Notes: generated by a model not told the origin, from the letters alone. Counted from the stretch's first letter, positions 17,574-27,136 are shown. The stretch: 64,000 bases of DNA from Flavobacterium zhairuonense (GCF_004352915.1 NZ_SJSY01000074.1:434001-498000); one strand, 5' to 3'. Made by a program: numbers and translations.

Positions 17574-18044
17574 ATGGAAACTTCAAAAACACTTCAGAAT
17601 TGGAATCAGGTAGCAGAAATACAGTTGATCTACAAAACAAAAGTGAAAGCATCAGACAGACCTTATATCAGTTCCTCCAAAACAGTTTACCAGCTGGCAC
17701 TCCAGTTCTGGAATCCCGATACGATTGAATTTTTCGAGCAGTTCAAAATTCTGCTTTTGAACCAGTCCAATAAAGTATTAGGTATGTATGAAGTGTCCTC
17801 TGGAGGAATCGCCGGTACTTCAGTAGACCTCAGGTTGATTTTTGCTGCAGCAATCAAGGCCAATGCTGTATCGCTGATTATGATCCACAATCATCCGTCA
17901 GGTCAGGTTAAGCCTTCCGATGCGGATAAACAGATAACCAACAAAGTAAAAGAGGCAGGCAGGATTATGGATATCACATTGCTGGATCATCTGATTATCA
18001 CTCCTGAAACTTATTATTCTTTTATTGACGACGGAGCTTTATAG
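17574..18044 (+). CDS. radC: RadC-family JAB/MPN-domain protein
   Basis: The 156-residue protein is a short RadC-type JAMM domain. It has the metal-binding motif HNHPSG followed by Asp eleven residues after the first His (MIHNHPSG...DAD) and an upstream acidic residue. It lacks the helix-hairpin-helix part of long RadC proteins, like the short versions found on mobile elements. Despite the name, a DNA-repair role is not established. It follows the pcfJ terminator by about 210 bp and has its own terminator, so it is a separate unit. Confidence 0.85.
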   Translation: METSKTLQNWNQVAEIQLIYKTKVKASDRPYISSSKTVYQLALQFWNPDTIEFFEQFKILLLNQSNKVLGMYEVSSGGIAGTSVDLRLIFAAAIKANAVSLIMIHNHPSGQVKPSDADKQITNKVKEAGRIMDITLLDHLIITPETYYSFIDDGAL

Positions 18045-18054
18045 CTCCGTTTTA
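18031..18054 (+). terminator. Terminator of radC
   Basis: A perfect 8-bp stem, ACGGAGCT (18031-18038) with AGCTCCGT (18043-18050), overlaps the last radC codons and is followed by a short T-run. It also faces the end of the leftward gene at 18069. Confidence 0.75.
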
Positions 18055-18068
18055 TAATTGCCTGTCGC

Positions 18069-18989
18069 TTAAAAATTTAATAGAGAATACCCGATTGCTA
18101 GTCCTAGCCATGGTTTCTTGTTGTAATTCCATTTGCTGGCATCAGATCCGATTGCATAATCATAACCATAAAAAACACCTATATTTATTTTATTATAAAT
18201 GAACGCACCTCCAGCGCCAAGAGTCCCTAAACCTTTAATGATTTCCTTATCTTCTTCTATGGGAATAAGTGCTTTTGAAGTGTTGCTGCTGTTCAATGTC
18301 ACTGTAGATGCTCCAAAAAGGGCGCTAAGTGTAAACTTCCATGTGTTGCTTTTATTGTCGACTTTATCCTGATACAAAAAGCTCGTCGAGCCCCAAGAAT
18401 GTCCAATAATAATATTTCCGTTAAAAGCCGTTGAGAATTCTTCCTGCAGTCCTCCTTTGCCTTTGAATCTGTATTTTATGGGAATAGTAACAGCAGAAAC
18501 GGTCCATTCCGTAAAATTAAGTCTGATTGCTTGTCTGTTTGCAAGCTGATAATAATAAATGCCTTCTCGCTTGTAATTTCCATTTTCGTCCATTTTTAAG
18601 TAAGGGTTGACAATAACCTTATCTTCGGTAAATTTCACGAACGCCTTATCAAAATCAACAGCAGCATTTTCTGTCTTGTTTTTAGTCAGGCTTTTGTAAA
18701 AATCGTCATTGACATCAACATTTTGCGTAACAGTCACCTTTTTGCCATCAACTATTTCTTCTTTGGTTATCGAAATGTTTTTTACGCCTGTGTATTTATC
18801 TTTAAGAGCCTGCTGCTCAATTTGGCTCAAATCCTTGTATTTGGTTAAGGTGTCTTTTTTGAGAATAATGGTTTGTCCCCCTTTCATCTGAATCTGTTTG
18901 GGAGCAAAATATTTTTTTTTGAAGGATTCTTGTCCCCAAGACGGTCCAATAACAATAAAAACTGAAATAATTAGTAGAAATTTTTTCAT
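18069..18989 (-). CDS. Exported, probable outer-membrane beta-barrel protein
   Basis: The 306-residue protein has a clear signal peptide (about residues 1-20, ending in WGQ). The middle is Lys/Thr/Asp-rich with several VT and KK repeats, and the second half shows alternating strands and ends in aromatic Phe, as outer-membrane barrels do. No enzyme motif is seen. It sits alone between radC and the STAND operon and ends 25 bp after radC on the opposite strand. Its relation to the island is unknown; it may be cargo, or a host gene caught between insertions. Confidence 0.65.
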   Translation of the reverse strand: MKKFLLIISVFIVIGPSWGQESFKKKYFAPKQIQMKGGQTIILKKDTLTKYKDLSQIEQQALKDKYTGVKNISITKEEIVDGKKVTVTQNVDVNDDFYKSLTKNKTENAAVDFDKAFVKFTEDKVIVNPYLKMDENGNYKREGIYYYQLANRQAIRLNFTEWTVSAVTIPIKYRFKGKGGLQEEFSTAFNGNIIIGHSWGSTSFLYQDKVDNKSNTWKFTLSALFGASTVTLNSSNTSKALIPIEEDKEIIKGLGTLGAGGAFIYNKINIGVFYGYDYAIGSDASKWNYNKKPWLGLAIGYSLLNF

Positions 18990-19036
18990 AATATAGTTTG
19001 TAAATTAATTTAATATCGGTGCAATTCTGGAATTGT

Positions 19037-21907
19037 TTACGACTTTTTGCCTAAATGTTCAACAGGTATAAATAATGAAATTTTTGTAGTAATTTCATTT
19101 TCTTTTTCTGCGAGGCCTTTATGATGATATAGTGGCTTTAGTATTTGATACATAAGAAGTAAATATTCACTATTTTTCAATTTCATATCCTCGATAATTT
19201 TAATGGCATTCTCTTGATGCAGGATGGCCAGATCAAGATTGCCATCAGATAAATATAATTGTGACAAATAATTATAGCAAGCAGCCACTAAAAAATCATT
19301 TCTTTTTTCAGCATCTAAAGTGTTGTGGTATTTTATTCCATCACTCATGGATTTAATTGCAGTCTTCAAATCACCGCAAATTTTATAACTTTCTGCAATT
19401 ATCCTATATTCCACAACAACTTGCTGATCATTATAAATGTTATGCTTCATTCTAAAATTCTGAATTTTTTTGAAATTTTCCAAAGCTTTTACTACGTCTT
19501 TAGATTTAAGGTAAAGATTAGAAATATTATTTCGCGTGGTAATGATTTCATGTCTGAACTTTATTTCATTTTGCTCAAACAGTGCAACAGCTTTTTCAAA
19601 TTGCTCTACTGCTTTTTCATAATCTGTATATGCATAAGCCAGACCCAAATTATTGTAAATTACACCAAGATTCAAACCGTCAAGCATTGGATATTTTTCA
19701 GCTCTAGCCGCTAAATCAATCAATCGATCCAAGTCATTCTCAGAATTAACATAGTATCGGCTTAGATATAAAAGTTCGCTTTCTAATATTATTAAAGGCT
19801 GATAAACGCTTCTTCTGTATTGTTCTTTTATGTTATCAAGTATGGATTGAGCATATTTTAAATATCTGAATGCTATAGACGGATTGTTTTGCCCTTCCTT
19901 AATTCTGGCAGTAAGCCATGTGATAAAAATGACATTATCTACAAATGGATTGAGCGTTTCCCTGCCATTGTACAATATTACTTCCTTTATTATTTTGTGA
20001 ATATTAATCCTTTTTCTGTCACGGGTAAATTCAACTAGGCCTTTACGCTCAAGAGAGATTAAGGTATTTGTTATATGTGTCTTATTTTCTTCGTAGTAGG
20101 CAGCCCCATTTAATAGAATTACGTCCTCGATTATTATATCTCTGCTTGGAAGAAGCGAAAGGAACTGCAAATAACTGCTATCCCATGATTCTAAATCGGT
20201 TAGACTGAATTTTTTTAAAAGGTAATTGAAAATGTTTATTGTGCTGTTATTTTCCATTACATCGATATCTACTTTAAATTCGTCATCATCTAAATTCTGT
20301 TCCTTTAAAGATTCTAAGAGCTTTTCCAGTGTCAAATCGAAGCTGTATTCTATTGTTTTAGCAACTAGTTCTATGACCAAAATGTTAAAATCAATAAATT
20401 CAATAAACTGGCTAAGAATTACATTGTCAACTGGCTCTTTTGTATAATGGGAATTAAAAATGCTTTTCGCGCTTTCGATATTTATTTTTGGGAGCTTAAT
20501 AGAAGGTACTGTCCTAATATTGTTTCTGGTCAGGATTAATTTTTGCCAATTGCTAAGGCTTGTCAATTGTTTTAAGGATGTAAGATCTTTTTCCAGTTCC
20601 TGAATGTCAATTATTATTAGATTAGTTCCCTCAATAGTATTTAATCGGTTTAAAATTATTTTGAAGCGATGGTCAATCTCATCATTTGGGGAGAATTCAA
20701 TATTTAGGTTTTTGATTAGTAAATCATCAATCACCAATGAATATGAAATTGTTTTGTCAACGGTTATCCAGATTAGGTGATCATAGCTAGGAAAGGCTTT
20801 TAAATATTTTTTTGCAAAAGAGGTTTTGCCCATTCCTCCTTCACTATAAATGGATAATACGTTCTTCTTCTGCAATTCCAGATTGACAGTATTCAGAAAG
20901 GCATCCCAATCGTAGACCGAAGAAAATTTATAGTCAGGGAGGAGATTTATTTCTTTTGGGATTGTGTATGCAGATATAGAATTTGATTTTTTTTCAAGCA
21001 GATTAATCTTTTGCTCATGATTGTCAATTTCTGCCTGGATTTTTTGAATGCTGCCTTTTAATATTTCAAATTCAATGTTTAGTAGTTTGAAAAATTTAAT
21101 GTTCAGGTATTTTTCAAGCTCGGTATCGGAATGGGCCAACAGGTCGATGATGACTTGTTTTGTCAAGCTTCTTTCCTTTTCAATTTTGCTTTGAGAACGT
21201 TTGTAAATTTCAGACATTAATACTCCAAACAGAAGAGTAGTGGGCTTATTGCCAAAAGCCTTATCCTGTAGCAGAATATCTATATCATTTTTTATTTCTG
21301 TTATTGCTTCATCTGGGGATAGATTTTCAAATTGCCACCGTACGGATTTTGTGAAATTCTCACATTCCTGATCGACTATTTTAATAAAATCATTAACTGC
21401 TGTTTTTATTGATTGACGCTTTTCATCAGAAATGTTATGATTAAGTTTTTTGTTTTTCTTTGACTTAATTTCTTTTATCAAAATTTCATTTATCTTGCTT
21501 TTACACGATAGTAGTAAGTGCGCGTCTTGCAAATGTTCGTCATTTATCCATTTTACTAAAAGTTTTTCTCTCGCAGCTATCGCTGTATTTGTGGCAAAAC
21601 AAAACTTCGGATTTTCAACCAGATCTTTATTTTTAAGATAAAGCAGGAAGAAATCAAAAATTGTATTTTTTATTGCTTCAGAATTTAAGCTGAAGTTTGA
21701 TGTATAGCATTTAACTTGCGTAAACAATATATGTTCTCCAACTTCCTTAATATCCTGATCCACTTCTGTAAAAGTTGTGACATCATTTTTTGCTATAAAG
21801 TTAGCCAGCCATTTTTTTAAAATGGTAAGATATTGATAATAAAAGCCCTTATTTGTTGAAATAGCGTCGGTATTTACATCGAAATTTTTTAGTATATGTT
21901 CAAGCAT
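19037..21907 (-). CDS. Cap4-like nuclease / STAND NTPase / TPR protein
   Basis: The 956-residue protein has a DUF4297/Cap4-like nuclease at residues about 15-150: a GFYYQYL motif, then Glu48, Asp50/Asp52 and Gln64-Val-Lys66, which fits a PD-(D/E)xK active site. A STAND NTPase follows, with Walker A GGMGKT at 357-362 and a Walker B-like LIIIDIQE. The last ~300 residues carry TPR-like helical repeats with NNLGLAY and NNISNLYLK. In known systems such nucleases destroy DNA when a sensor is triggered, so an antiphage role is likely. It is the second gene of a two-gene operon, 51 bp after the 692-residue gene. Composition is AT-rich. Confidence 0.8.
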   Translation of the reverse strand: MLEHILKNFDVNTDAISTNKGFYYQYLTILKKWLANFIAKNDVTTFTEVDQDIKEVGEHILFTQVKCYTSNFSLNSEAIKNTIFDFFLLYLKNKDLVENPKFCFATNTAIAAREKLLVKWINDEHLQDAHLLLSCKSKINEILIKEIKSKKNKKLNHNISDEKRQSIKTAVNDFIKIVDQECENFTKSVRWQFENLSPDEAITEIKNDIDILLQDKAFGNKPTTLLFGVLMSEIYKRSQSKIEKERSLTKQVIIDLLAHSDTELEKYLNIKFFKLLNIEFEILKGSIQKIQAEIDNHEQKINLLEKKSNSISAYTIPKEINLLPDYKFSSVYDWDAFLNTVNLELQKKNVLSIYSEGGMGKTSFAKKYLKAFPSYDHLIWITVDKTISYSLVIDDLLIKNLNIEFSPNDEIDHRFKIILNRLNTIEGTNLIIIDIQELEKDLTSLKQLTSLSNWQKLILTRNNIRTVPSIKLPKINIESAKSIFNSHYTKEPVDNVILSQFIEFIDFNILVIELVAKTIEYSFDLTLEKLLESLKEQNLDDDEFKVDIDVMENNSTINIFNYLLKKFSLTDLESWDSSYLQFLSLLPSRDIIIEDVILLNGAAYYEENKTHITNTLISLERKGLVEFTRDRKRINIHKIIKEVILYNGRETLNPFVDNVIFITWLTARIKEGQNNPSIAFRYLKYAQSILDNIKEQYRRSVYQPLIILESELLYLSRYYVNSENDLDRLIDLAARAEKYPMLDGLNLGVIYNNLGLAYAYTDYEKAVEQFEKAVALFEQNEIKFRHEIITTRNNISNLYLKSKDVVKALENFKKIQNFRMKHNIYNDQQVVVEYRIIAESYKICGDLKTAIKSMSDGIKYHNTLDAEKRNDFLVAACYNYLSQLYLSDGNLDLAILHQENAIKIIEDMKLKNSEYLLLMYQILKPLYHHKGLAEKENEITTKISLFIPVEHLGKKS

Positions 21908-21958
21908 TATAAAGTGTTTACATAAAGTTTTAAAAATTAAACTGATCGTTTTGTTTAT

Positions 21959-24037
21959 CTAACGAACAGGCTTGTCAGACCAATAAAAAGTAAGCCCTTC
22001 CAGTTCTTCAATAATTACATGAGTGTCATCATCCAAAAACTTTGAATATGGACTTTCATAATAACTGTGGCCTGTTTTGCTGCAGGTAGCTTTTACGATG
22101 AAATATGTCATTACCGGAACAATCTTATTATTAATAATATCGGAGTAATCTCTATTGTCTTCAGGAAGCTTGAATTCGCATTTTAAACCTTGTTCATCAG
22201 TATATGGTCTTAATTGAAATTTATCGTCGACAACCTTTCTTTTTAAATAAATGACGCCGTCGTACTGGCATATATCTACAATTGACGGTCTGAAACTATA
22301 GTCGTAATTTGAATTTAGAAAAGAACGCTGTCTTTCAAGCCATGACTTAAAATCCAATCTATTGGTTGGAATAAATTCAAATGAACTCATCCATTTCATG
22401 AGGTCATTTACATGGCCAAAACAGCCTAGCCTTGCTTCTTTCTCATCCACATTCCACGAAAGGGTAAATGAAATTACAGAATTTAATTTTCTAGAAATTA
22501 ATTTTTTAAAGATATTTCTTAATGCTTCAATGGTAGTTTTTATATCGTCTTCTGGCTTTTCGGCGCTGTGAAAAATACATGGGATATTCCAGTACTCATC
22601 TTTGAAGTTTCCGTATAAAACATCGTTTTTAATAAATAAATCTACGCCTAATCTTGATAATGCTTTTTTCACTTCGATAATATCCTCCTCAACAGCGTTG
22701 ACATCCTTACTTCCCAAACTGACAACATCATAAATTGAAACTGCGTGAGAGTATTCCTTGAAGTTCTTGTTTTTATTATGGTAAGACAGCATTAATTTAA
22801 TTCCATCGCCTGATTCAATGGAGTGTGGCACTAATTCCTGCAGTAACGTTTTAGATTCTATTTCTTTTTCAAACTGGGATTTTGGCTTTTCGACATCAAA
22901 ATATTCATATATCAACGGATTGCTCTGCATATATCTTGTGATTAGATTTTTCCAGTCTTTCAAATCTATTTTGCCATCAATTCTAAATAATTTTTTATAC
23001 TCGCTACGTCTACCAAATTCTGTCATTTTTTGGTCAATTCTTTCAAAATAAAGCTCTGAGCTGTATCCTCGCACCGCACCGTCAAAGTGCACAAATGTTT
23101 TTTCATCTGTATCGTAAATGGAGTGTACATACCTGCATCCATAAAAGTCATCTAATGTTGGTGCCGTACTTTCTTTTAATTCCTCAAGTTCGAACTCCCT
23201 TAATGATTTGTTTATTTTCCAGTGAAATTCAGTCGAGGATAATTGATAGTAATCTATTTCAAATTTATTGGCAACATGTTTGGTTAAACCTGGAGTAATT
23301 TTTTCAATTTCATCGTTATATTTAGGCCCAAACCAATAGTCAAGTTCCATTGTCGGATGTAAAGTTGGGGCATAACCAATTAAGTCCCAATCTATGGATA
23401 TTTTTAAAACTACATTTTCATTATCCTTAAAAGCCATAAAATCATCCAAAAATTGATAATGAAAATTATTATGTCTTGACAATGATCTTCGAAAAAAGCT
23501 ATCTGCATATATACATAGCGGAATCGTTTTATGAACAAAAATTCCTTGAAATTTGTAATCAAAATTTTTTAATAAATCTTTTATTGGAATGAGATCATTT
23601 TTTACTTTAAATTGTACAAGTTCTGGAAATATTTTCCCTACTATATTTATGTCTAATATTGCGAGGGTAGAAGGACCTAAATATTTGAAGTCTGAAGTCA
23701 AATGATCCTTCACCAGTTCTAATAGCCTTCCATCATTTTCTTGAAGGTCTGCTTTAATGTGCGAATTATTTGATGCTGTTTTAAAATCTAAAATTTCTTG
23801 AGTTTCAATTTCATTTTCCGGCAGTAGGGATATCCCTAGATTACGGACTAATTTTGGCTCAAAGTATAATGCAAAGGGAACTATGCAGCCAACGGGTCTA
23901 TGCATATCGTGGCCAACATGCATTGGGATACCTTCCGTGGATTTGTTCCATACAATATCTTCCATAGCTGTAATAGCAAAACAACTACCATGCTTATTTA
24001 ACTGGTCACTATTTAGTACTAAAAGTGATTTATGCAT
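21959..24037 (-). CDS. Large protein of unknown function paired with the STAND nuclease
   Basis: I do not recognise a family over the full 692 residues. Residues 15-60 contain GIPMHVGHDMHRPVG (His40, His43, His46), which recalls the beginning of phage prohead-protease-like domains, where a buried His precedes a Ser; this is a weak resemblance by eye. The middle has a conserved-looking block rich in Trp, Asp and Tyr (KISIDWDLIGY, ELDYWFGPKY, YGCRYVHSIYD), suggesting a globular enzyme-like core. No signal peptide or membrane segment is seen. It starts at a clear ATG and is followed after 51 bp by the Cap4-like STAND gene, so the two should work together, perhaps as a sensor, regulator or target-processing partner. 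Confidence 0.6.
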   Translation of the reverse strand: MHKSLLVLNSDQLNKHGSCFAITAMEDIVWNKSTEGIPMHVGHDMHRPVGCIVPFALYFEPKLVRNLGISLLPENEIETQEILDFKTASNNSHIKADLQENDGRLLELVKDHLTSDFKYLGPSTLAILDINIVGKIFPELVQFKVKNDLIPIKDLLKNFDYKFQGIFVHKTIPLCIYADSFFRRSLSRHNNFHYQFLDDFMAFKDNENVVLKISIDWDLIGYAPTLHPTMELDYWFGPKYNDEIEKITPGLTKHVANKFEIDYYQLSSTEFHWKINKSLREFELEELKESTAPTLDDFYGCRYVHSIYDTDEKTFVHFDGAVRGYSSELYFERIDQKMTEFGRRSEYKKLFRIDGKIDLKDWKNLITRYMQSNPLIYEYFDVEKPKSQFEKEIESKTLLQELVPHSIESGDGIKLMLSYHNKNKNFKEYSHAVSIYDVVSLGSKDVNAVEEDIIEVKKALSRLGVDLFIKNDVLYGNFKDEYWNIPCIFHSAEKPEDDIKTTIEALRNIFKKLISRKLNSVISFTLSWNVDEKEARLGCFGHVNDLMKWMSSFEFIPTNRLDFKSWLERQRSFLNSNYDYSFRPSIVDICQYDGVIYLKRKVVDDKFQLRPYTDEQGLKCEFKLPEDNRDYSDIINNKIVPVMTYFIVKATCSKTGHSYYESPYSKFLDDDTHVIIEELEGLTFYWSDKPVR

Positions 24038-24210
24038 ATTTTTTAATTTATAACTACTCTCTATTTAGATAAGTTTATTTTAAATATTTATGGAATTAAT
24101 TGTTAAATTATCCCTTTTAAAAAGAACTTTAAAGTGTTCAAAGATTGATTGAAATATAAATCTAAATTACTTAAAAGAGAGCATAAAAATACCTCTTGAA
24201 ACGATGAAGC

Positions 24211-24240
24211 AAAAAAACAGGTGAATATACCTGTTTTTTT
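24211..24240. terminator. Terminator-like hairpin between divergent genes
   Basis: A perfect stem of 12 pairs (24211-24222 with 24229-24240), made of an A-run plus ACAGGT, would act in both directions because each arm ends in a T-run. Divergent genes need no terminator between them, so it probably marks an old module end. Confidence 0.6.
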
Positions 24241-24398
24241 GTGAACCTTTTTCAGTTGGTCATTACCGACAGCTTTAATGAAATGGAAAGATAAAATGCA
24301 TAGATTTTAAAAAGATATAGCCTTGGATTTATCTTATTCTTTTATTGAATGTTTTTTTTTTTCAGAGTAATAATTTCAAAAGGATTTACTAAATTGAA

Positions 24399-24406
24399 TA
24401 TCTTTG
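24399..24406 (+). promoter_or_regulatory. Candidate -7 box for the nSTAND3 gene
   Basis: TATCTTTG matches TAnnTTTG exactly and would give a leader of about 110 nt before the ATG at 24518. No strong -33 box is visible. Confidence 0.35.
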
Positions 24407-24517
24407 AAAGTCTTCAATTTAATTGAGAAAAGTAGATGCTGAATTTTTATTTTTAAAATACTGTGATTGCTTTTATTTCAAGATCTTTAAAAAACATACA
24501 GCGAAAAACATAGTAAA

Positions 24518-26902
24518 ATGTCAAATTACGATTTCTCTACTTTAAACCCGATTGATTTTGAAAAATTAGTTTGTGATCTGCTCAATGCCAGTGTTAAATC
24601 TAAATCAGGCTCCATGTTCAGAAGCTTTAAAGAGGGAAAAGATGCGGGTGTAGATCTGCTGCTGTCAACTCCGGAGAATGATTTTGAAGCGGTAGTTCAA
24701 ATTAAGCATTTTCGTAAAAGTTCATTTGCATCGTTAAAAAGAGAATTAAAAGCAGAAATTATAAAAGTAGAGAAACTAGAGCCCAAAAAGTATATTTTAG
24801 TTACTTCTCTGGATTTGAGTTTGCATAACAAACAGGAAATCAAAGATATATTTGCTCCTTATGTAGTGAGTCTAGAGGATGTTTTGGGTAGGGATGATCT
24901 TAATGATATTCTTAGAATAAAAAAACAAGTTGAAGAAAAACACTTCAAATTATGGTTTTCAAGTTCATTAGCTATTGAAAAATTAAACCAATACAAGTTT
25001 GCCGGACGAAACAATGAATTTTCAGAAGATGGAATGAAAAGAAAGCTCAGGCTTTTCGTGAGCACGAAGGAGTTAAGACGAGCAGTTGGACTGCTTCACC
25101 AAAATAGCTTCTTGGTCATTACCGGAGAACCCGGAGTTGGAAAAACAACACTCTCGGAAATTATTATTTATAAATATCTTTCTTTAGATTATCAACTGTC
25201 AGTTATTTATGATGACATAAAAGAGATAGAAGGAATTCTAAGGGATGATGACAGTAAGCAGATTTTTTATTTTGATGATTTTTTAGGGCATACCCAAGCT
25301 GAGATATTAAAATCAAAAGCAGCGGAGACATCATTGTTAAAAATACTATCAAGATTTGAAAAGTCTGAAAATAAATATCTTATTTTAAATACCAGAAAAT
25401 TTATATTAAATACTTTTTTGGATGAGTCTGAGCGATTTAGAAATTTTAACCCTTTACGAAGTGAAAATAAAATAGAATTGGTTTCTTATTCCTACGGAGC
25501 AAAGAGACGCATGCTTGATAATCATATTGCAGAATCAGAATTAAGTATTGAGCATATTGAAGTGCTGAGAAGCCTTTCTTTTTTTATCTGTGATCATCGA
25601 AACTTCTCTCCCCGTCATTTAGAGTTTTACACTGATAAAAGGCTTGTAGGTGAATTTAGTGCTCCTAATTTTAAAACATTTGTGATTGATAATTTATCAA
25701 ATCCGAAAAAAATATGGGAACATGCCTATCTCAATCAAATAACGGATATGGAAAGGTTTTTGTTGAATACGCTCTACTCTCTTGGTTCTGATGCTTCTCA
25801 AGAAATGCTGCAGCGTGCTTTTTCAGTCAGATTAAATTACGAAGTAAAAACAAATAATTATTTCAAGCCTATTGATCCGTTCAACAATAGTATTAGAACT
25901 CTTAACGATGGGTTTATAGTTAGTTTTAATTTTGGGGGTGCTACAGGATTTTCGTTTATTAATCCTTCATTGGAAGACTTTCTTAAGTATTTTGTTGAAA
26001 ATAATAAAGATGAGCGTGAACGTATTTTGCTTTCGTCAGTTTACATATCTCAATGGTTTGTTTTTTTTAAACCATTTGAGAACAATATAATAGAGAACAA
26101 TTTGCTTGAGCAGTTTAATCTTCTGCATACTAAAGAAGACTGTAGTGATATTGATTTATTTAAAAGTGCTATTTTTCTAATCTCTCTTCAGAAAAAAAAC
26201 TACCTGCAGATCAGCAGAGTTTTGAAAAAGATTAAAAACTGGGAATTAATTGGTCAAGATGGTTTTCTAAGTGCTTATTCCATTCCGTTTTTAAAAGAGT
26301 GCATTAAAAACAAAGTAATGCTATACACTGTCACAAAACTTAATAAAGAGTTTTTTTTAAATCTTTTGCTTGGCTGCGGTGGCTTAGAAGAGATATACGA
26401 GCTTGTTCATTTATTCAAAAACCATTTTGATTTGATTTTTATTCAAAAATTTGATCGAAATTCAAATTATTATGGAAAACATAAGGAATTGGTAATTGAA
26501 GTACGTATGCTGTGCGCTAGACTACTAGAGCATGAAGTGGAAGATAAATACCAAAAGCTATATAAAAATATCAATCAGGATGGGCATGTAGACTTATTAG
26601 AGCAACTAAATGATTATTTTAAATTTGTTAGAGATCTTATAAGTGAGGATATTGAGGTGGTTTATGATCATTTGTATATTCAAGACTGGAATGTAGTGGC
26701 AGAACAAAATTATCTTGATCAGCTCGCCATCGGCAGAGTAATTGAAATAGAAGAGGATTTCGATGGCAACTATCCGTATGTGGGCTATTACGAAGATGAA
26801 GATCAATACGATTATGATTTTGAAAAGGAGAGAGTTTCTGTTCGGCAAACGGCGATTGAGATTCAGGAATGGGAAATTGAACCTGATGATCTTCCTTTTT
26901 AA
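24518..26902 (+). CDS. Nuclease-nSTAND3 NTPase with an SSB-like C-terminal tail
   Basis: The 794-residue protein begins with an Mrr-like restriction-endonuclease domain (residues about 5-130): Asp46 in GKDAGVDLL and Gln61-Ile-Lys63 form the catalytic signature. An nSTAND3-type NTPase follows, with Walker A GEPGVGKT at 203-210 and Walker B-like FYFDD. A long helical region makes up the rest. The extreme C-terminus is acidic and ends in DDLPF (residues 790-794), the same five residues that end the SSB encoded at 14843. SSB tails of this type bind repair and replication proteins, so the tail may dock the nuclease on such partners. The gene has its own putative promoter and is not in an operon. 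An antiphage role is inferred from architecture and context. Confidence 0.8.
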   Translation: MSNYDFSTLNPIDFEKLVCDLLNASVKSKSGSMFRSFKEGKDAGVDLLLSTPENDFEAVVQIKHFRKSSFASLKRELKAEIIKVEKLEPKKYILVTSLDLSLHNKQEIKDIFAPYVVSLEDVLGRDDLNDILRIKKQVEEKHFKLWFSSSLAIEKLNQYKFAGRNNEFSEDGMKRKLRLFVSTKELRRAVGLLHQNSFLVITGEPGVGKTTLSEIIIYKYLSLDYQLSVIYDDIKEIEGILRDDDSKQIFYFDDFLGHTQAEILKSKAAETSLLKILSRFEKSENKYLILNTRKFILNTFLDESERFRNFNPLRSENKIELVSYSYGAKRRMLDNHIAESELSIEHIEVLRSLSFFICDHRNFSPRHLEFYTDKRLVGEFSAPNFKTFVIDNLSNPKKIWEHAYLNQITDMERFLLNTLYSLGSDASQEMLQRAFSVRLNYEVKTNNYFKPIDPFNNSIRTLNDGFIVSFNFGGATGFSFINPSLEDFLKYFVENNKDERERILLSSVYISQWFVFFKPFENNIIENNLLEQFNLLHTKEDCSDIDLFKSAIFLISLQKKNYLQISRVLKKIKNWELIGQDGFLSAYSIPFLKECIKNKVMLYTVTKLNKEFFLNLLLGCGGLEEIYELVHLFKNHFDLIFIQKFDRNSNYYGKHKELVIEVRMLCARLLEHEVEDKYQKLYKNINQDGHVDLLEQLNDYFKFVRDLISEDIEVVYDHLYIQDWNVVAEQNYLDQLAIGRVIEIEEDFDGNYPYVGYYEDEDQYDYDFEKERVSVRQTAIEIQEWEIEPDDLPF

Positions 26903-26951
26903 ATACAATGAAAGTTGTATAAGGTGAATATGAACAATAAAAAACTGCCAA

Positions 26952-27015
26952 AGCCGAAATTTAATTTTTGTTTTTTTTATGCGCTGAAATTTCGGTGCAG
27001 AGACACTTTAAGGGA
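26952..27015 (+). repeat. Right copy of a diverged direct repeat
   Basis: This stretch resembles the end of pcfJ and its downstream DNA at 17338-17397, with several matching blocks in the same order, the clearest being TTCGG, GCAG and ACACTTTAAGGGA. It marks the right side of the AT-rich STAND modules. Confidence 0.5.
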
Positions 27016-27136
27016 GCATGGTTACGGCGGTTTCCAAAAATTGGAATGCATGCCGCTAGAAAATGGGAATGATTTAATTTGTAGGCCGCATCAATAATTA
27101 GGTGTTTTTACTGATGCGTAAATTATCAGATTAAGA

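Larger units (their letters stand above)
24038..24517. other. Divergent intergenic region between two defence modules
   Basis: This 480-bp AT-rich stretch separates the leftward unknown/STAND operon from the rightward nSTAND3 gene. It contains a terminator-like hairpin at 24211-24240 and a candidate promoter at 24399-24406. No gene is supported. Confidence 0.6.

Noticed and set aside
26930..27097. A ~55-residue ORF after the nSTAND3 gene
   Set aside because: It overlaps a diverged repeat and has no domain or convincing codon pattern; treated as remnant DNA.
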